A stretch of 64,000 nt of DNA from GWF2-38-69 sp965228125 (GTDB lineage: Bacteria; Verrucomicrobiota; Lentisphaeria; Victivallales; GWF2-38-69): NCBI GenBank assembly GCA_965228125.1, contig OZ245791.1, forward strand, positions 1,488,001 to 1,552,000, in the 5' to 3' direction. Shown here one piece after another: positions 35,920-45,284 of the stretch. Position numbers and translations under genes: made by a program. Numbering within the stretch: the stretch's first letter is position 1; the number at the start of each line of letters is the position of its first letter. Under the pieces are notes generated by a model, which was given only the letters and a program-made list of their open reading frames with translations, made no database searches and was not told the DNA's origin.

Positions 35920-37785
35920 ATGAATATCATTTCAGAAAGTCTCATAAATAAAATTCAGGATAATTTCAAAACTATTACTTTCAATAAAAATGTTCCTTGG
36001 TCCAGGCTTACTACTATTGGGGTTGGGAGTTATGCAAAGCTTGTTGTTGAGCCAACCGATGATGTTTCTCTTTCAGAATTTTTAAGATTTTGCCACAAAG
36101 AAGAACTTCCTATATTCTCTATTGGTTCAGGAAGCAACATCATAGGAACTGATGTTCCTTTTGACGGAATAATACTAAAGCTGAAAAATAATGATTTCTC
36201 CAAAATAAAATTAGGGGAAGGCCAGGCCACTGTTGGAGCTGGAGCTACCCTTTTCGAACTTGCTGTCAAATGCGCAGACTTTGGTTTTGGCGGTTTTGCA
36301 AAACTTGCAGGCATTCCAGGCACAGTAGGCGGGTCAATACGCACCAATGCCGGCAGACTTGGAATGGCAATGTCTGATATCGCACTTGATGTAGTAGGAT
36401 TTACGATGGATGGAGAACCCTGGTTTTCCCAAGGTAAGGATATTAAATGGTCATATAGGAGTAGTTCTGTCCCTGACAATGTAATTATCACTGCTATGAT
36501 AGTTAAACTCATAAAAGGCGAGAAAAGCGCTGAACATTCCATGATTAATGAATGCCTCTCTGCAAGAAGTAAATTCTATCCTAAAGAGAAAAATGCAGGA
36601 TGCATTTTTAAGAACCCGGCATCAGGACACGTTGCAGGAAAACTCATTGATATTTCAGGATGTAAAGGCTTGATAAGAGGAGGAGCTAAAGTAAGCGACG
36701 TACACGCTAACTTTATAATAAATGCCAACAAAGCCACTGAAAAAGATATTTTGGAACTCTCTTTTGAAATCAAATCCAAAGTAATTGAAAAGACTGGCAT
36801 ATATTTGGATCCTGAAGTTATTTTTGTTGATAATAAAAATAGAGAAATACTGACGAATGAACCCCGCGAATTAAACGTATTGTTGCTCAAAGGCGGGAAT
36901 TCCCATGAAAGGCCTGTCTCTCTAGAGTCTGCTGCAGGAGTTTCAAAAGCTTTAAACGAAGCAGGCTATCATGTTTACGAATATGATATTAACGAGCCTG
37001 TGATTGAAGAAAAAATGATAGATGGCATTGATGTCATTTTTCCCGTATTGCATGGCGGGTTCGGCGAAAACGGGCAAATCCAACAGGAAATTGAACAAAA
37101 AGGCATGAGGTTTGTAGGTTCTGGAAGCGAAGCATCTAAGATTATTATTGATAAGGTAAAAACAAAAAAGATTTTTGTTGACAATGACATTCCTACCGCT
37201 AAATATGACATTCTTATAGATGGAAATAGAACTTTCCCTTCATCTTTAAAACTCCCTGTAGTAGTTAAATCCCCAAATGAAGGCTCAACTTTTGGAGTAT
37301 CTATAGTAAAAGAAATGTCTGAATGGGACAAAGCTGTAGAAAATGCTTCTGGTGATGTTTCAGGAATGATTCTTGTAGAAGAATTCATTGAAGGCTACGA
37401 ACTTACAGTAGGAATTTTAGACGGAAAAATACTTCCGATAGTTCATATTCAGCCGCCGTGTGACTTTTATGACTTTGACGCTAAATATACTCACCAGCAA
37501 GGCGATACTATTTACACAACGCCTCCGGATCCAAAATTGATCCCTGAAGACGTGCAAAAAGAAATTCAGGAATACGCCCTTAAGGCTTATCAAGCCACAG
37601 GCGCAAGAGACATGTCAAGAGTAGATGCTATTTTGTGCAAAAAGACAATGAAACCATACTTTTTGGAACTTAATAGTATCCCTGGTTTCACATCAAGCAG
37701 CCTTCTGCCAAAAGCAGCAGCAGCAGTCGACATCCCATATATCCAACTTTGCGGAATGCTGGTACAATTAGCTGCAAAAAGATGA
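35920..37785 (+). CDS. murB-ddl: MurB-Ddl fusion (UDP-MurNAc dehydrogenase and D-Ala-D-Ala ligase)
   Basis: A 621-residue fusion of two peptidoglycan enzymes in one frame. Residues 1 to about 305 are MurB: FAD-binding SIGSGSNII, AGIPGTVGGSIRTNAG, the active-site AGCIFKNP (Cys or Ser proton donor position) and the ending LDPEVIFV. Residues about 320-621 are Ddl: LNVLLLKGGNSHERPVSL, HGGFGENGQIQ, ATP-grasp VVVKSPNEGSTFGVS, EEFIEGYELTV and the Mg-binding LELNSIPGFT. They normally are adjacent separate genes. The MurB half looks like a type II enzyme. The downstream nth gene overlaps by 4 bases. A sequencing frameshift is excluded since the frame is continuous. Confidence 0.95.
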   Translation: MNIISESLINKIQDNFKTITFNKNVPWSRLTTIGVGSYAKLVVEPTDDVSLSEFLRFCHKEELPIFSIGSGSNIIGTDVPFDGIILKLKNNDFSKIKLGEGQATVGAGATLFELAVKCADFGFGGFAKLAGIPGTVGGSIRTNAGRLGMAMSDIALDVVGFTMDGEPWFSQGKDIKWSYRSSSVPDNVIITAMIVKLIKGEKSAEHSMINECLSARSKFYPKEKNAGCIFKNPASGHVAGKLIDISGCKGLIRGGAKVSDVHANFIINANKATEKDILELSFEIKSKVIEKTGIYLDPEVIFVDNKNREILTNEPRELNVLLLKGGNSHERPVSLESAAGVSKALNEAGYHVYEYDINEPVIEEKMIDGIDVIFPVLHGGFGENGQIQQEIEQKGMRFVGSGSEASKIIIDKVKTKKIFVDNDIPTAKYDILIDGNRTFPSSLKLPVVVKSPNEGSTFGVSIVKEMSEWDKAVENASGDVSGMILVEEFIEGYELTVGILDGKILPIVHIQPPCDFYDFDAKYTHQQGDTIYTTPPDPKLIPEDVQKEIQEYALKAYQATGARDMSRVDAILCKKTMKPYFLELNSIPGFTSSSLLPKAAAAVDIPYIQLCGMLVQLAAKR

Positions 37786-38423
37786 TATCAGAAAAGGCGC
37801 TCAATAAATCGAACTGCAAAGATATATATGACAAACTCTTTGCAGTTTATGGACATGTAAAGTGCCCTCTTAATTACAACACACCTTTTCAGTTTATTGT
37901 CTCTGTAATGCTTTCCGCCCAATGTACAGATGAAAGAATTAACAAGACTGTTCCTGCTTTATTCAATAAGTATCCTGACTCAAGTTCTCTTGCAAATGCT
38001 GCTTTAGAAGATGTGGAGAATATCATAAAACCCATAGGACTTTATCACGCAAAAGCAAAGAATATTATCAATACCGCAATCACGATAGAGAAAAAATTCA
38101 GCGGCAAAATCCCCGAATCTATAGAAACCCTTATAAATCTACCGGGAGTTGGGCGCAAAACGGCTAATGCGATTGTAGCACATCTTTTTCACGGAGATGG
38201 CTTTGCCGTTGATACTCATGTGATCAGGCTGTTAAATAGGATAGGGATTGTTTCAACAAGAGATCCTTCTAAAATAGAGATGATTGCACGAAAGCTCATC
38301 ACTCCGGACTTGCTCGGAAATTTTTCACTCCTCCTTATCATGCATGGAAGAAAAAGATGCAAAGCCCGTTCTCCTGACTGCCAACACTGTGAAATCAATT
38401 CTCAATGCATGAAAATTCTATAA
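37782..38423 (+). CDS. nth: Endonuclease III, DNA glycosylase/AP lyase
   Basis: A 213-residue base-excision repair enzyme removing oxidised pyrimidines. The HhH motif LPGVGRKTANAIVAH carries the catalytic Lys, VDTHVIRLLNR the catalytic Asp, and the C-terminus the [4Fe-4S] ligands C-x6-C-x2-C-x5-C (starting CKARSPDC). The ATG at 37782 overlaps the murB-ddl stop by 4 bases (ATGA), which decides the start; a longer frame from 37749 is not supported. Confidence 0.95.
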   Translation: MISEKALNKSNCKDIYDKLFAVYGHVKCPLNYNTPFQFIVSVMLSAQCTDERINKTVPALFNKYPDSSSLANAALEDVENIIKPIGLYHAKAKNIINTAITIEKKFSGKIPESIETLINLPGVGRKTANAIVAHLFHGDGFAVDTHVIRLLNRIGIVSTRDPSKIEMIARKLITPDLLGNFSLLLIMHGRKRCKARSPDCQHCEINSQCMKIL

Positions 38424-38460
38424 CTAAGGACATTTTCATAAAATTTTATTGAAAAGATTA

Positions 38461-38489
38461 TTGACGGATATTGCGTACTCGCGTACTAT
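38461..38489 (+). promoter_or_regulatory. Predicted sigma-70 promoter of the trp operon
   Basis: A -35 TTGACG (38461-38466) is followed after 17 bases by a -10 TACTAT (38484-38489). The expected transcription start lies at about 38497, only some 16 bases before the trpR ATG. Confidence 0.65.
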
Positions 38490-38500
38490 TACACAAGTAC
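38483..38500 (+). promoter_or_regulatory. TrpR operator overlapping the -10 element
   Basis: The 18-bp imperfect palindrome GTACTATTACACAAGTAC has outer arms GTACT and AAGTAC and matches the E. coli trp operator consensus GTACTAGTTAACTAGTAC at 14 of 18 positions. A second GCGTACT half-site lies 8 bp upstream (38473-38479), the tandem spacing seen at TrpR sites. Binding would block the promoter. Confidence 0.75.
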
Positions 38501-38512
38501 ACGGAGGAATTA

Positions 38513-38815
38513 ATGACGAAAGAGAATAATAGCCTGAAAAAATTTATAACAATTTCTACTCTTTTGGATGATGGAAAGCAGCTGGAAGAATTTTATGAGC
38601 TCTTCTTGACCTGTGAAGAAAGAAAAGACATAGCACAAAGGCTTGAAATAGTGTGCGAACTTTTAAAAGGGGAAAATCCTCAGAGAGAGATTGCCAAAAA
38701 ACTAAATACGAGCATCGCAAAAATTACCAGAGGATCAAATTGCCTTAAAACGGTTTCACCTGAATTGAAAGATGCCATCCAAATTTTAACTAAAAAATTA
38801 TCAAATAAGGCATAA
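38513..38815 (+). CDS. trpR: Tryptophan repressor
   Basis: A 100-residue TrpR-family repressor, a helix-turn-helix dimer that binds operators when loaded with L-tryptophan. The DNA-binding region QREIAKKLNTSIAKITRGSNCLK matches TrpR's signature TRGSN-LK. GGAGG lies 6 bases before the ATG at 38513; an upstream in-frame start at 38471 lies inside the promoter and is rejected. It is the first gene of a complete trp operon and sits behind its own predicted operator, so autoregulation is expected. Placement at the head of the structural operon is uncommon outside Chlamydiae and some other groups. Confidence 0.93.
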   Translation: MTKENNSLKKFITISTLLDDGKQLEEFYELFLTCEERKDIAQRLEIVCELLKGENPQREIAKKLNTSIAKITRGSNCLKTVSPELKDAIQILTKKLSNKA

Positions 38816-38825
38816 CAAAATTATT

Positions 38826-40289
38826 ATGTTTAAAACACTGGAATTGAATCAGTTCTTAGAAATATCTAAAACATATAAAAGAATAAGTGTATACAGGGAA
38901 TTCCCTTCGGACAGACTCACACCGATACAAGCTTTCGAAGCACTTGGTGATGAAACAAAGAATGGAACAATACTCGAATCTGCACTTTTTGATCAAAAAA
39001 AAGGCCGCTTTTCTCACATATTCCTTGATGTAAGCAGCGAGTATATCGTCACTGATGTTGATAAACCTGGAAGTGGAGGAGATGAACATTTTGACAGATT
39101 AAGACAACTATTAATAAAGAACAGATGCTACGTTTCTCATTCAGAGCCTCATTTACTATGTGGTGCAGTAGGTTTTATAACCTATGATGCAATCCGCTTT
39201 TTTGAAAATATTCCTGACTCTCATAGCAAGGGCCAAAATATCCCTGAGATGTTTTTTAGATTCTATAGTACTGTCATATCTTTTGACCACCTTGCAGGGA
39301 AAGTGACAATCTCAACCATAGCTGTTGTCAATGATTCAGCGGAAGAAGCATATAAAAAAGCCGACCAAAGATTAGGCGACCTATTGCTAAAATTATCATC
39401 GCATCAAATAGGGAATTCACCTCTGCTCTGCCAGAATTATGGTAAAAGCAAAACTTATGAAACAATGACCAATATTGACGATGACACATTTAAAAATTTA
39501 GTCATAAAGGCCAAGGAATATATCCACAAGGGTGATGCGTTCCAGATAGTTTTATCTCGCCAGTTTTACAAGAAATTTTCGGTCTCTCCTTTTCAAGTAT
39601 ATAGGGCGTTAAGAATGTCCAACCCCTCTCCGTACATGTTCTTTATTGAAAAAGATGATACGTTTATTGCAGGGTCTTCTCCTGAAAGGCTCGCGTGCGT
39701 TAAGAATAGAATAGTGGAAACTCACCCTATTGCCGGAACAAGGAAACGCGGAGCAACAGTACGTGACGACAAAGTTATTGCTGAGGGTCTTCTCAATGAC
39801 AAAAAAGAAGTAGCTGAGCATGTCATGCTTGTTGATCTTGCAAGAAATGACATTGGTTCTGTAAGCATTCCCGGAAGTGTGAATATCAAGAAATTCAAAG
39901 ATATCCAGCACTTGACTAAAGTGATGCATATAACATCAGTTGTTGAAGGAGAATTATCTTCTGAAAAAGACGCTCTGGATGGGCTTAGAGCCGTATTTCC
40001 TGCAGGAACTCTTAGCGGTGCGCCCAAGATAAGAGCAATGGAAATTATAGATGAACTTGAGCCATGCAGAAGGGGACTTTATGGAGGAGCCATTTGTTTT
40101 ATAGACAATGATGGAAATATGGAAAGCTGCATAGCTATAAGAATGGCGATAATGAACGCTAATATAGCTACTGTTCAGGCTGGCTGCGGAATAGTATTTG
40201 ATTCCGACCCTTCTTTGGAAACCGAAGAAACCAGATCAAAAGCAAGTGCAATTTTAAACGGTATTGATCTTGCTGAGGGAGGATTATAG
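38826..40289 (+). CDS. trpE: Anthranilate synthase component I
   Basis: A 487-residue chorismate-binding enzyme that makes anthranilate from chorismate with the amide group from TrpG. The N-terminal domain contains an ILES segment at the position of the tryptophan feedback-binding LLES motif; the catalytic domain has PIAGTRKRG, HVMLVDLARND, and AGTLSGAPKIRAMEIIDELE. Starts 10 bases after trpR and is separated from trpG by one base. Confidence 0.97.
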   Translation: MFKTLELNQFLEISKTYKRISVYREFPSDRLTPIQAFEALGDETKNGTILESALFDQKKGRFSHIFLDVSSEYIVTDVDKPGSGGDEHFDRLRQLLIKNRCYVSHSEPHLLCGAVGFITYDAIRFFENIPDSHSKGQNIPEMFFRFYSTVISFDHLAGKVTISTIAVVNDSAEEAYKKADQRLGDLLLKLSSHQIGNSPLLCQNYGKSKTYETMTNIDDDTFKNLVIKAKEYIHKGDAFQIVLSRQFYKKFSVSPFQVYRALRMSNPSPYMFFIEKDDTFIAGSSPERLACVKNRIVETHPIAGTRKRGATVRDDKVIAEGLLNDKKEVAEHVMLVDLARNDIGSVSIPGSVNIKKFKDIQHLTKVMHITSVVEGELSSEKDALDGLRAVFPAGTLSGAPKIRAMEIIDELEPCRRGLYGGAICFIDNDGNMESCIAIRMAIMNANIATVQAGCGIVFDSDPSLETEETRSKASAILNGIDLAEGGL

Positions 40290-40290
40290 A

Positions 40291-40854
40291 ATGATTTTGA
40301 TAATAGATAATTATGACAGCTTCACGTACAATCTTTATCAGTACATTGCTGAAATATCAGACAACGTGATAGTTAAGCGAAATGATAAAATTACCATTGA
40401 TGAAATTTCAGAATTAACCCCTTCATCTATAGTTCTGTCTCCAGGGCCTGGCAGACCTGAAAATGCTGGAATTTGCGTAGATGTGATAAAGTCATTTATG
40501 AATAAATTGCCAATTCTTGGAGTCTGCCTTGGGCATCAAGCCATTGGGATAGCAACAGGAGGCAAAGTTGTTCAAGCTGGAGAGATAATGCATGGAAAAG
40601 AATCTCTTGTGTTTCATAAAGACGGCTCTCTCTACAGAAATATGCCTAATCCTTTCAGAGCCGGGCGTTATCATTCTCTGATTATAGAAAGAGAAAGTTT
40701 GCCGGAAATACTCCAAATAGAATCTGAAACTCAGGACGGAATTATTATGGGAGTGAAGGTTAAGGGCACATCAGTATATGGAGTACAATTTCATCCTGAA
40801 TCCATGCTTACGCCTGACGGCAGGATTCTAATAAGAAACTTTTTATCCATTTAA
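40291..40854 (+). CDS. trpG: Anthranilate synthase component II (glutamine amidotransferase)
   Basis: A 187-residue class I glutamine amidotransferase supplying ammonia to TrpE. The nucleophile is Cys in GVCLGHQAIG, and the His-Glu pair is in GVQFHPESMLT. The frame extends upstream to 40264, but homology (ILIIDNYDSFTYN) begins at the ATG at 40291, one base after the trpE stop. Could also serve folate synthesis as PabA; the location favours the tryptophan role. Confidence 0.96.
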   Translation: MILIIDNYDSFTYNLYQYIAEISDNVIVKRNDKITIDEISELTPSSIVLSPGPGRPENAGICVDVIKSFMNKLPILGVCLGHQAIGIATGGKVVQAGEIMHGKESLVFHKDGSLYRNMPNPFRAGRYHSLIIERESLPEILQIESETQDGIIMGVKVKGTSVYGVQFHPESMLTPDGRILIRNFLSI

Positions 40855-40861
40855 TCTGATT

Positions 40862-41857
40862 ATGTTAAAAAGATGCATAGAAAAATTGATTAAGAAAGAC
40901 CACCTCAGTGAGAAGGAATCTTATGGCGCCTTGGAAGAAATTATCAAAGGCAGTGACAATTGCCGTACAGCCGCTTTTCTTGTACTTTTGAGGGCAAAAG
41001 GGGAAACAGCGAATGAAATTTACGGCATTGCAAAGGCTATGCGGGACTTAATGATAGAAGTAAAGACATCCTGTGAAGTAATGGATATTGTCGGTACCGG
41101 AGGAGATGGGTTGCACACAATAAATATCTCAACTGCAAGCGCGCTCCTTGCAGCATCATGCGGAGTTAAAATAGCCAAGCATGGCAATAGGTCAATTTCA
41201 TCTATGTGCGGTTCAGCCGATGTCCTGTCTGCGCTAGGCATTGACATTAATAAAAACGCCAATGAGGTATCAAGTGCAATAGAAAGAAATGGATTTGCTT
41301 TTATGTTCGCACCAAATTATCATCCGGCCATGTCCAAAATAGCTCCTGTCAGGAAAGCTCTGGGAGTCCCGACATCTTTCAATATCTTAGGCCCTCTCTT
41401 GAATCCGGCGTGTGCCAAATATATGATGGTAGGTGTATATAGAAGGGACTTACTTGAAATCATTTCAGATTCCTTAATTAAACTCGGCGTTAAAAAAGCT
41501 TTGGTTTATCATGGACAGGGCATGGACGAATTGAGTACTGCAGGCATTGCAGAAGCCTATGAAATCGCTAACGGAGAAAAGTTATTAACAACTATAAACC
41601 CTGAGGATTTTGGATTTAAAAAATGTGTTATTGAAGATTTGAAAGGGAGTAGCCCAATAGAGAATGCCATGATTCTGAAAAACGTCTTTAAGGGTGAATC
41701 GGGCGCAATTAGTGACTCAATAGTGCTCAATGCCGCTTTTGCGCTTAAACTTTACGGTGTTTCAAAAACAATCAATAACGGCATAAAACTAGCAAAAAAT
41801 ACTCTAAATAGCGGTTATGTTGAACAGTTTATTAAGAGGTTATCAACAGATTATTAA
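40862..41857 (+). CDS. trpD: Anthranilate phosphoribosyltransferase
   Basis: A 331-residue enzyme that joins anthranilate to PRPP. The PRPP-binding loop DIVGTGGDGLHTINIST and the KHGNRSISSMCGSADVL segment are conserved, as is MFAPNYHPAM further on. No amidotransferase domain is fused. Seven bases after trpG. Confidence 0.97.
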   Translation: MLKRCIEKLIKKDHLSEKESYGALEEIIKGSDNCRTAAFLVLLRAKGETANEIYGIAKAMRDLMIEVKTSCEVMDIVGTGGDGLHTINISTASALLAASCGVKIAKHGNRSISSMCGSADVLSALGIDINKNANEVSSAIERNGFAFMFAPNYHPAMSKIAPVRKALGVPTSFNILGPLLNPACAKYMMVGVYRRDLLEIISDSLIKLGVKKALVYHGQGMDELSTAGIAEAYEIANGEKLLTTINPEDFGFKKCVIEDLKGSSPIENAMILKNVFKGESGAISDSIVLNAAFALKLYGVSKTINNGIKLAKNTLNSGYVEQFIKRLSTDY

Positions 41858-41872
41858 CATTTGTCAACAATC

Positions 41873-42670
41873 ATGAATCATATCTTAAAATCCATACTCC
41901 AAGAGAAAGACAAAGAAGCAGAACGACTAAAACTAAACTCGATCTATGTCTCTACATATGAAGATATTAATAACGGTTCATATAAAGTCAATAAAAGAGG
42001 AATTTTTAGAAATGCTTTGAACGCTGCGAAGAAAGGCGTAATCGCTGAAATAAAGCGCAAATCACCAACCAGGGAAAAAATTGCTGACATCATTGATCCA
42101 TCCATTTTGGCAAAGAAATATATTACCGGTGGAGCAGCCGCAATTTCAGTTTTGACTGACAGAAATTTTTTTGGCGGAAGACTTGAAGATATCTCAGAAA
42201 TAAAAAAAGTGTTGGGAAATACATGCTGTCCGGTTCTTAGAAAAGATTTTATAGTTGACCCTATTCAAATAGTAGAAGCTATTGCTGTCGATGCTGACTG
42301 TATTTTGCTGATTGTTGCCGCTCTTGGAAAGGAAAAAACCAAGCATTTGCTGGACTTTGCAAAAATGTCAGGGATAGATGCTCTTGTTGAAGTCCACAGC
42401 AATGCAGAAGTAGATATTGCCATTGAAGCAGGAGCAGAAATTATTGGGATAAATAATAGAAACCTTGACACATTTGAGATAGATATAGCTATCTCTAAAT
42501 CTCTTTTAAAAAGAATACCAAAAGAAATAACAAAAGTATCCGAGTCAGGAATAAAATCCCCAAAAACAGCGAAAGAGCTTTTTGATTGCGGATTTAATGC
42601 AGTGTTAGTCGGCGAACTCCTTTCATCATCAGACCACCCTGACAGCCTTATAAGAGAGATGATGATTTAA
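41873..42670 (+). CDS. trpC: Indole-3-glycerol-phosphate synthase
   Basis: A 265-residue TIM barrel that closes the indole ring. VIAEIKRKSPTREKI is the signature, followed by VLTDRNFFGG, LRKDFIVDPIQIVEA and ESGIKSP with the phosphate-binding loop. A TTG at 41861 is in frame, but the ATG at 41873 fits the family N-terminus better. Separate from TrpF, unlike the E. coli fusion. Confidence 0.96.
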   Translation: MNHILKSILQEKDKEAERLKLNSIYVSTYEDINNGSYKVNKRGIFRNALNAAKKGVIAEIKRKSPTREKIADIIDPSILAKKYITGGAAAISVLTDRNFFGGRLEDISEIKKVLGNTCCPVLRKDFIVDPIQIVEAIAVDADCILLIVAALGKEKTKHLLDFAKMSGIDALVEVHSNAEVDIAIEAGAEIIGINNRNLDTFEIDIAISKSLLKRIPKEITKVSESGIKSPKTAKELFDCGFNAVLVGELLSSSDHPDSLIREMMI

Positions 42671-42671
42671 T

Positions 42672-43331
42672 ATGAACTATCCCTTTATAAAAATTTGTGG
42701 CCTAAAAGATGTTGAGACAGCAGTCAAAGCTGTCAAATTGGGAGCTGATTTTATTGGTCTTGTTTTCCATCCGCAGTCTAAACGACATGTAGATATGGAC
42801 ACTGCTGCCAGGATAGCCGAAGCTGTCATTAGAAGCGGAGCGTATCCGGTGGCAGTCATTGTCGAACAGAATTCATCTCAAATAATAGATATATGCCAGA
42901 GAACAAAAATCAGGCATGTTCAGTTCCATGGAGAAACGGCTATAAAAAGCATGTCTTGCATCAAGGATCAAATAACTAAAATTTTATGCGTCAAAGTTAA
43001 CACCAATGGCGTTCCTATTATCTCTGATGAAAAGATGTTATCCTACATCAATAAAGGAAAGGATTATCTGCTCTATGATAATGAAAAACCCGGTAGCGGC
43101 GAAAGATTTAATTTAAAGCAGTTTTCTCCGATACATGGATTCAAATATTTTATTGCGGGAGGTTTGAATGCAGATAATGTGTCAGAAATAATATCACGAA
43201 TAAATCCGAATGCAGTGGATGTCTCAAGCGGAGTTGAGAGTCAGCCTGGAATCAAAGATATTGAGAAAATTAGAATATTTATTAATACAGTTAAGAATGC
43301 GAGGTTATTAGATGAGCAAAAAAAACATTAG
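42672..43331 (+). CDS. trpF: Phosphoribosylanthranilate isomerase
   Basis: A 219-residue TIM-barrel isomerase. The start FIKICGLKD carries the catalytic Cys, and LGADFIGLVFHPQSKRHV and VDVSSGVESQPGIKD are the usual substrate and phosphate segments. It overlaps trpB by 20 bases, with TrpF's tail beyond the barrel (LDEQKKH) supporting tight coupling. Confidence 0.95.
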   Translation: MNYPFIKICGLKDVETAVKAVKLGADFIGLVFHPQSKRHVDMDTAARIAEAVIRSGAYPVAVIVEQNSSQIIDICQRTKIRHVQFHGETAIKSMSCIKDQITKILCVKVNTNGVPIISDEKMLSYINKGKDYLLYDNEKPGSGERFNLKQFSPIHGFKYFIAGGLNADNVSEIISRINPNAVDVSSGVESQPGIKDIEKIRIFINTVKNARLLDEQKKH

Positions 43332-44490
43332 AAGCAAGAACGGGTATTTCGGTAAATATGGGGGCATGTTTCTTCCTGAACTTTTAATTTCTCCAATGAA
43401 GGCGTTAGCTGAATCTTTAAAGATAGCTGAAAGTCCCCGTTTTCAAAAGAACTTCAATCGCATCCTTAATGAGTACGCCGGACGGCCAACTCCACTAACA
43501 GAAGTGAAAAATTTTGCCAAAGCCGTGAATGGTCCTAGAATCTATCTTAAAAGAGAAGATTTACTCCATACAGGTTCCCACAAAATTAATAATGCTCTCG
43601 GACAGTGCCTTCTCGCAAAAGAACTCGGTAAAAAAAGAGTCATTGCAGAAACCGGAGCTGGACAGCATGGAGTAGCAACTGCAACTATCTGTGCATACCT
43701 CGGGCTTGATTGTGTTATATACATGGGAGCATGTGATATTAAACGGCAAGAACCTAATGTAAGAAAGATGAAGATTCTTGGCGCAGAAATCAGAAGTGTC
43801 AATGCCGGATCGATGACTTTGAAGGAAGCAGTGAATGAAGCTCTCCGTGATTATGCTGAAAGTTATGATTATACACATTATTGCCTTGGCTCTGCATTGG
43901 GCCCTCATCCGTATCCTCAAATGGTTGCCCTTTTTCAGAGAGTCATTGGTAATGAAACGAAAAAGCAATGCATGAAACTATTCGGACATAATCCCGATAA
44001 AGTGATAGCCTGCGTTGGCGGCGGATCTAATGCAATTGGCATATTTTCAGGATTTTTAGATGACAATAATGTAGAGCTTATCGGCGTGGAAGCAGGAGGA
44101 AAAGGAATAAAAATAGGAGAACACGCCGCAAGGTTTTCGGGAGGTTCTCCCGGAGTCCTTCATGGATGCTTTTCTTATGTCCTGCAAGATAATTATGGGC
44201 AAATTGCAAACACTCACTCTGTCTCAGCAGGGCTGGATTATCCATCAGTTAGCCCTATTCATGCGTTCCTGCATGACCAGAAGAGAGCCAATTATTCTTC
44301 TGTAAACGACCAGGAGGCCTTGGATGCATTTAACCTTTTATCAAAAACAGAAGGGATTATTCCCGCATTGGAATCATCACACGCTTTGGCATATGCGATG
44401 ATTGAAGCAAAAAACTTTAAAAAAGATGAAAGAGTAGTTATCTGCCTTTCCGGAAGAGGAGAGAAAGATTTAAGTAGAGAAGATGTATGA
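43312..44490 (+). CDS. trpB: Tryptophan synthase beta chain
   Basis: A 392-residue PLP enzyme, TrpB1 class, that condenses indole with serine. The PLP lysine is in HTGSHKINNALGQ, the phosphate-binding loop in CVGGGSNAIG, and the beta-replacement segment in AGLDYPSVSP. Complete length. The start lies inside the end of trpF; its stop overlaps the alternative start of trpA by 4 bases. Confidence 0.97.
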   Translation: MSKKNIRSKNGYFGKYGGMFLPELLISPMKALAESLKIAESPRFQKNFNRILNEYAGRPTPLTEVKNFAKAVNGPRIYLKREDLLHTGSHKINNALGQCLLAKELGKKRVIAETGAGQHGVATATICAYLGLDCVIYMGACDIKRQEPNVRKMKILGAEIRSVNAGSMTLKEAVNEALRDYAESYDYTHYCLGSALGPHPYPQMVALFQRVIGNETKKQCMKLFGHNPDKVIACVGGGSNAIGIFSGFLDDNNVELIGVEAGGKGIKIGEHAARFSGGSPGVLHGCFSYVLQDNYGQIANTHSVSAGLDYPSVSPIHAFLHDQKRANYSSVNDQEALDAFNLLSKTEGIIPALESSHALAYAMIEAKNFKKDERVVICLSGRGEKDLSREDV

Positions 44491-44504
44491 AAAGGAATCC
44501 CATT

Positions 44505-45284
44505 ATGAGTAGATTTGATAAAGCATTCAATAAGAATGAAAAAGTTTTTGTCGCATATTTAACTGCTGGGCATAAAGGTATCGAATATTCTTTGGATACC
44601 TCAATTGCATTGATTGAAGGAGGAGTAAATATCCTTGAAATAGGAATGCCTTTTTCTGATCCGATCGCAGATGGCCCTGTGATCCAGAAAGCCATGCAGG
44701 ATGCTCTCAAAAGAAAGACTTCAGTCGAAGACGTTTTTTCTTTAGTCAATAAGATAAGAGCGTATGATAAAGAAATCCCGATTGTTCTGTTTTCATATCT
44801 TAATCCCATACTAACAATAGGAGAAAGTTTTTACATAAAGGCGGCAAAAGCAGGAGCAGATGGAGTACTCATTGTCGATATGCCATTAGAAGAAAGTAAA
44901 AATATTCATCAGGAATGCAAAAAATCAGGCCTTGAGCTTATTTTTATCATATCTCCATCTACTTCACCCGAAAGGATTAAAGAAATAAACAAGCATGCCG
45001 GAGGCTTCCTTTACTATGTTTGCAGAAAAGGAACAACAGGGATGAAAAATCAGCTTCCTGAAGGGTTCTCTTCTAAAATAAAAGAGATAAAATCGCTATC
45101 CAAACTACCAGTAGTCGCAGGATTCGGAATTTCATCAAAATCTATAGTCAGGGAAGTTACAGAATATGCAGATGGCTATGTCGTGGGATCATATATTGTT
45201 GATGTGATGGAAAAAGATGCTTCCAAAGACGAATTAACGGCAATGCTCAAAAAGTTGAAACTAGATTCCGCAGTTGGCGATTAG
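44505..45284 (+). CDS. trpA: Tryptophan synthase alpha chain
   Basis: A 259-residue TIM barrel that cleaves indole-3-glycerol phosphate and channels indole to TrpB. The catalytic Glu and Asp are in LEIGMPFSDPIADGPVIQKA. AAAGGA 8 bases upstream supports the ATG at 44505; an ATG at 44487 that overlaps the trpB stop (ATGA) is also possible. Last gene of the operon; no rho-independent terminator is evident within the following 170 bases. Confidence 0.96.
   Translation: MSRFDKAFNKNEKVFVAYLTAGHKGIEYSLDTSIALIEGGVNILEIGMPFSDPIADGPVIQKAMQDALKRKTSVEDVFSLVNKIRAYDKEIPIVLFSYLNPILTIGESFYIKAAKAGADGVLIVDMPLEESKNIHQECKKSGLELIFIISPSTSPERIKEINKHAGGFLYYVCRKGTTGMKNQLPEGFSSKIKEIKSLSKLPVVAGFGISSKSIVREVTEYADGYVVGSYIVDVMEKDASKDELTAMLKKLKLDSAVGD

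Noticed and set aside
36030..36542. 170-codon minus-strand frame
   Set aside because: Shadow of the MurB half of the murB-ddl fusion, which has clear motifs in the other strand.
38471..38512. N-terminal extension of TrpR
   Set aside because: It would put the -10 box and operator inside the coding region; the GGAGG-preceded ATG at 38513 is the better start.
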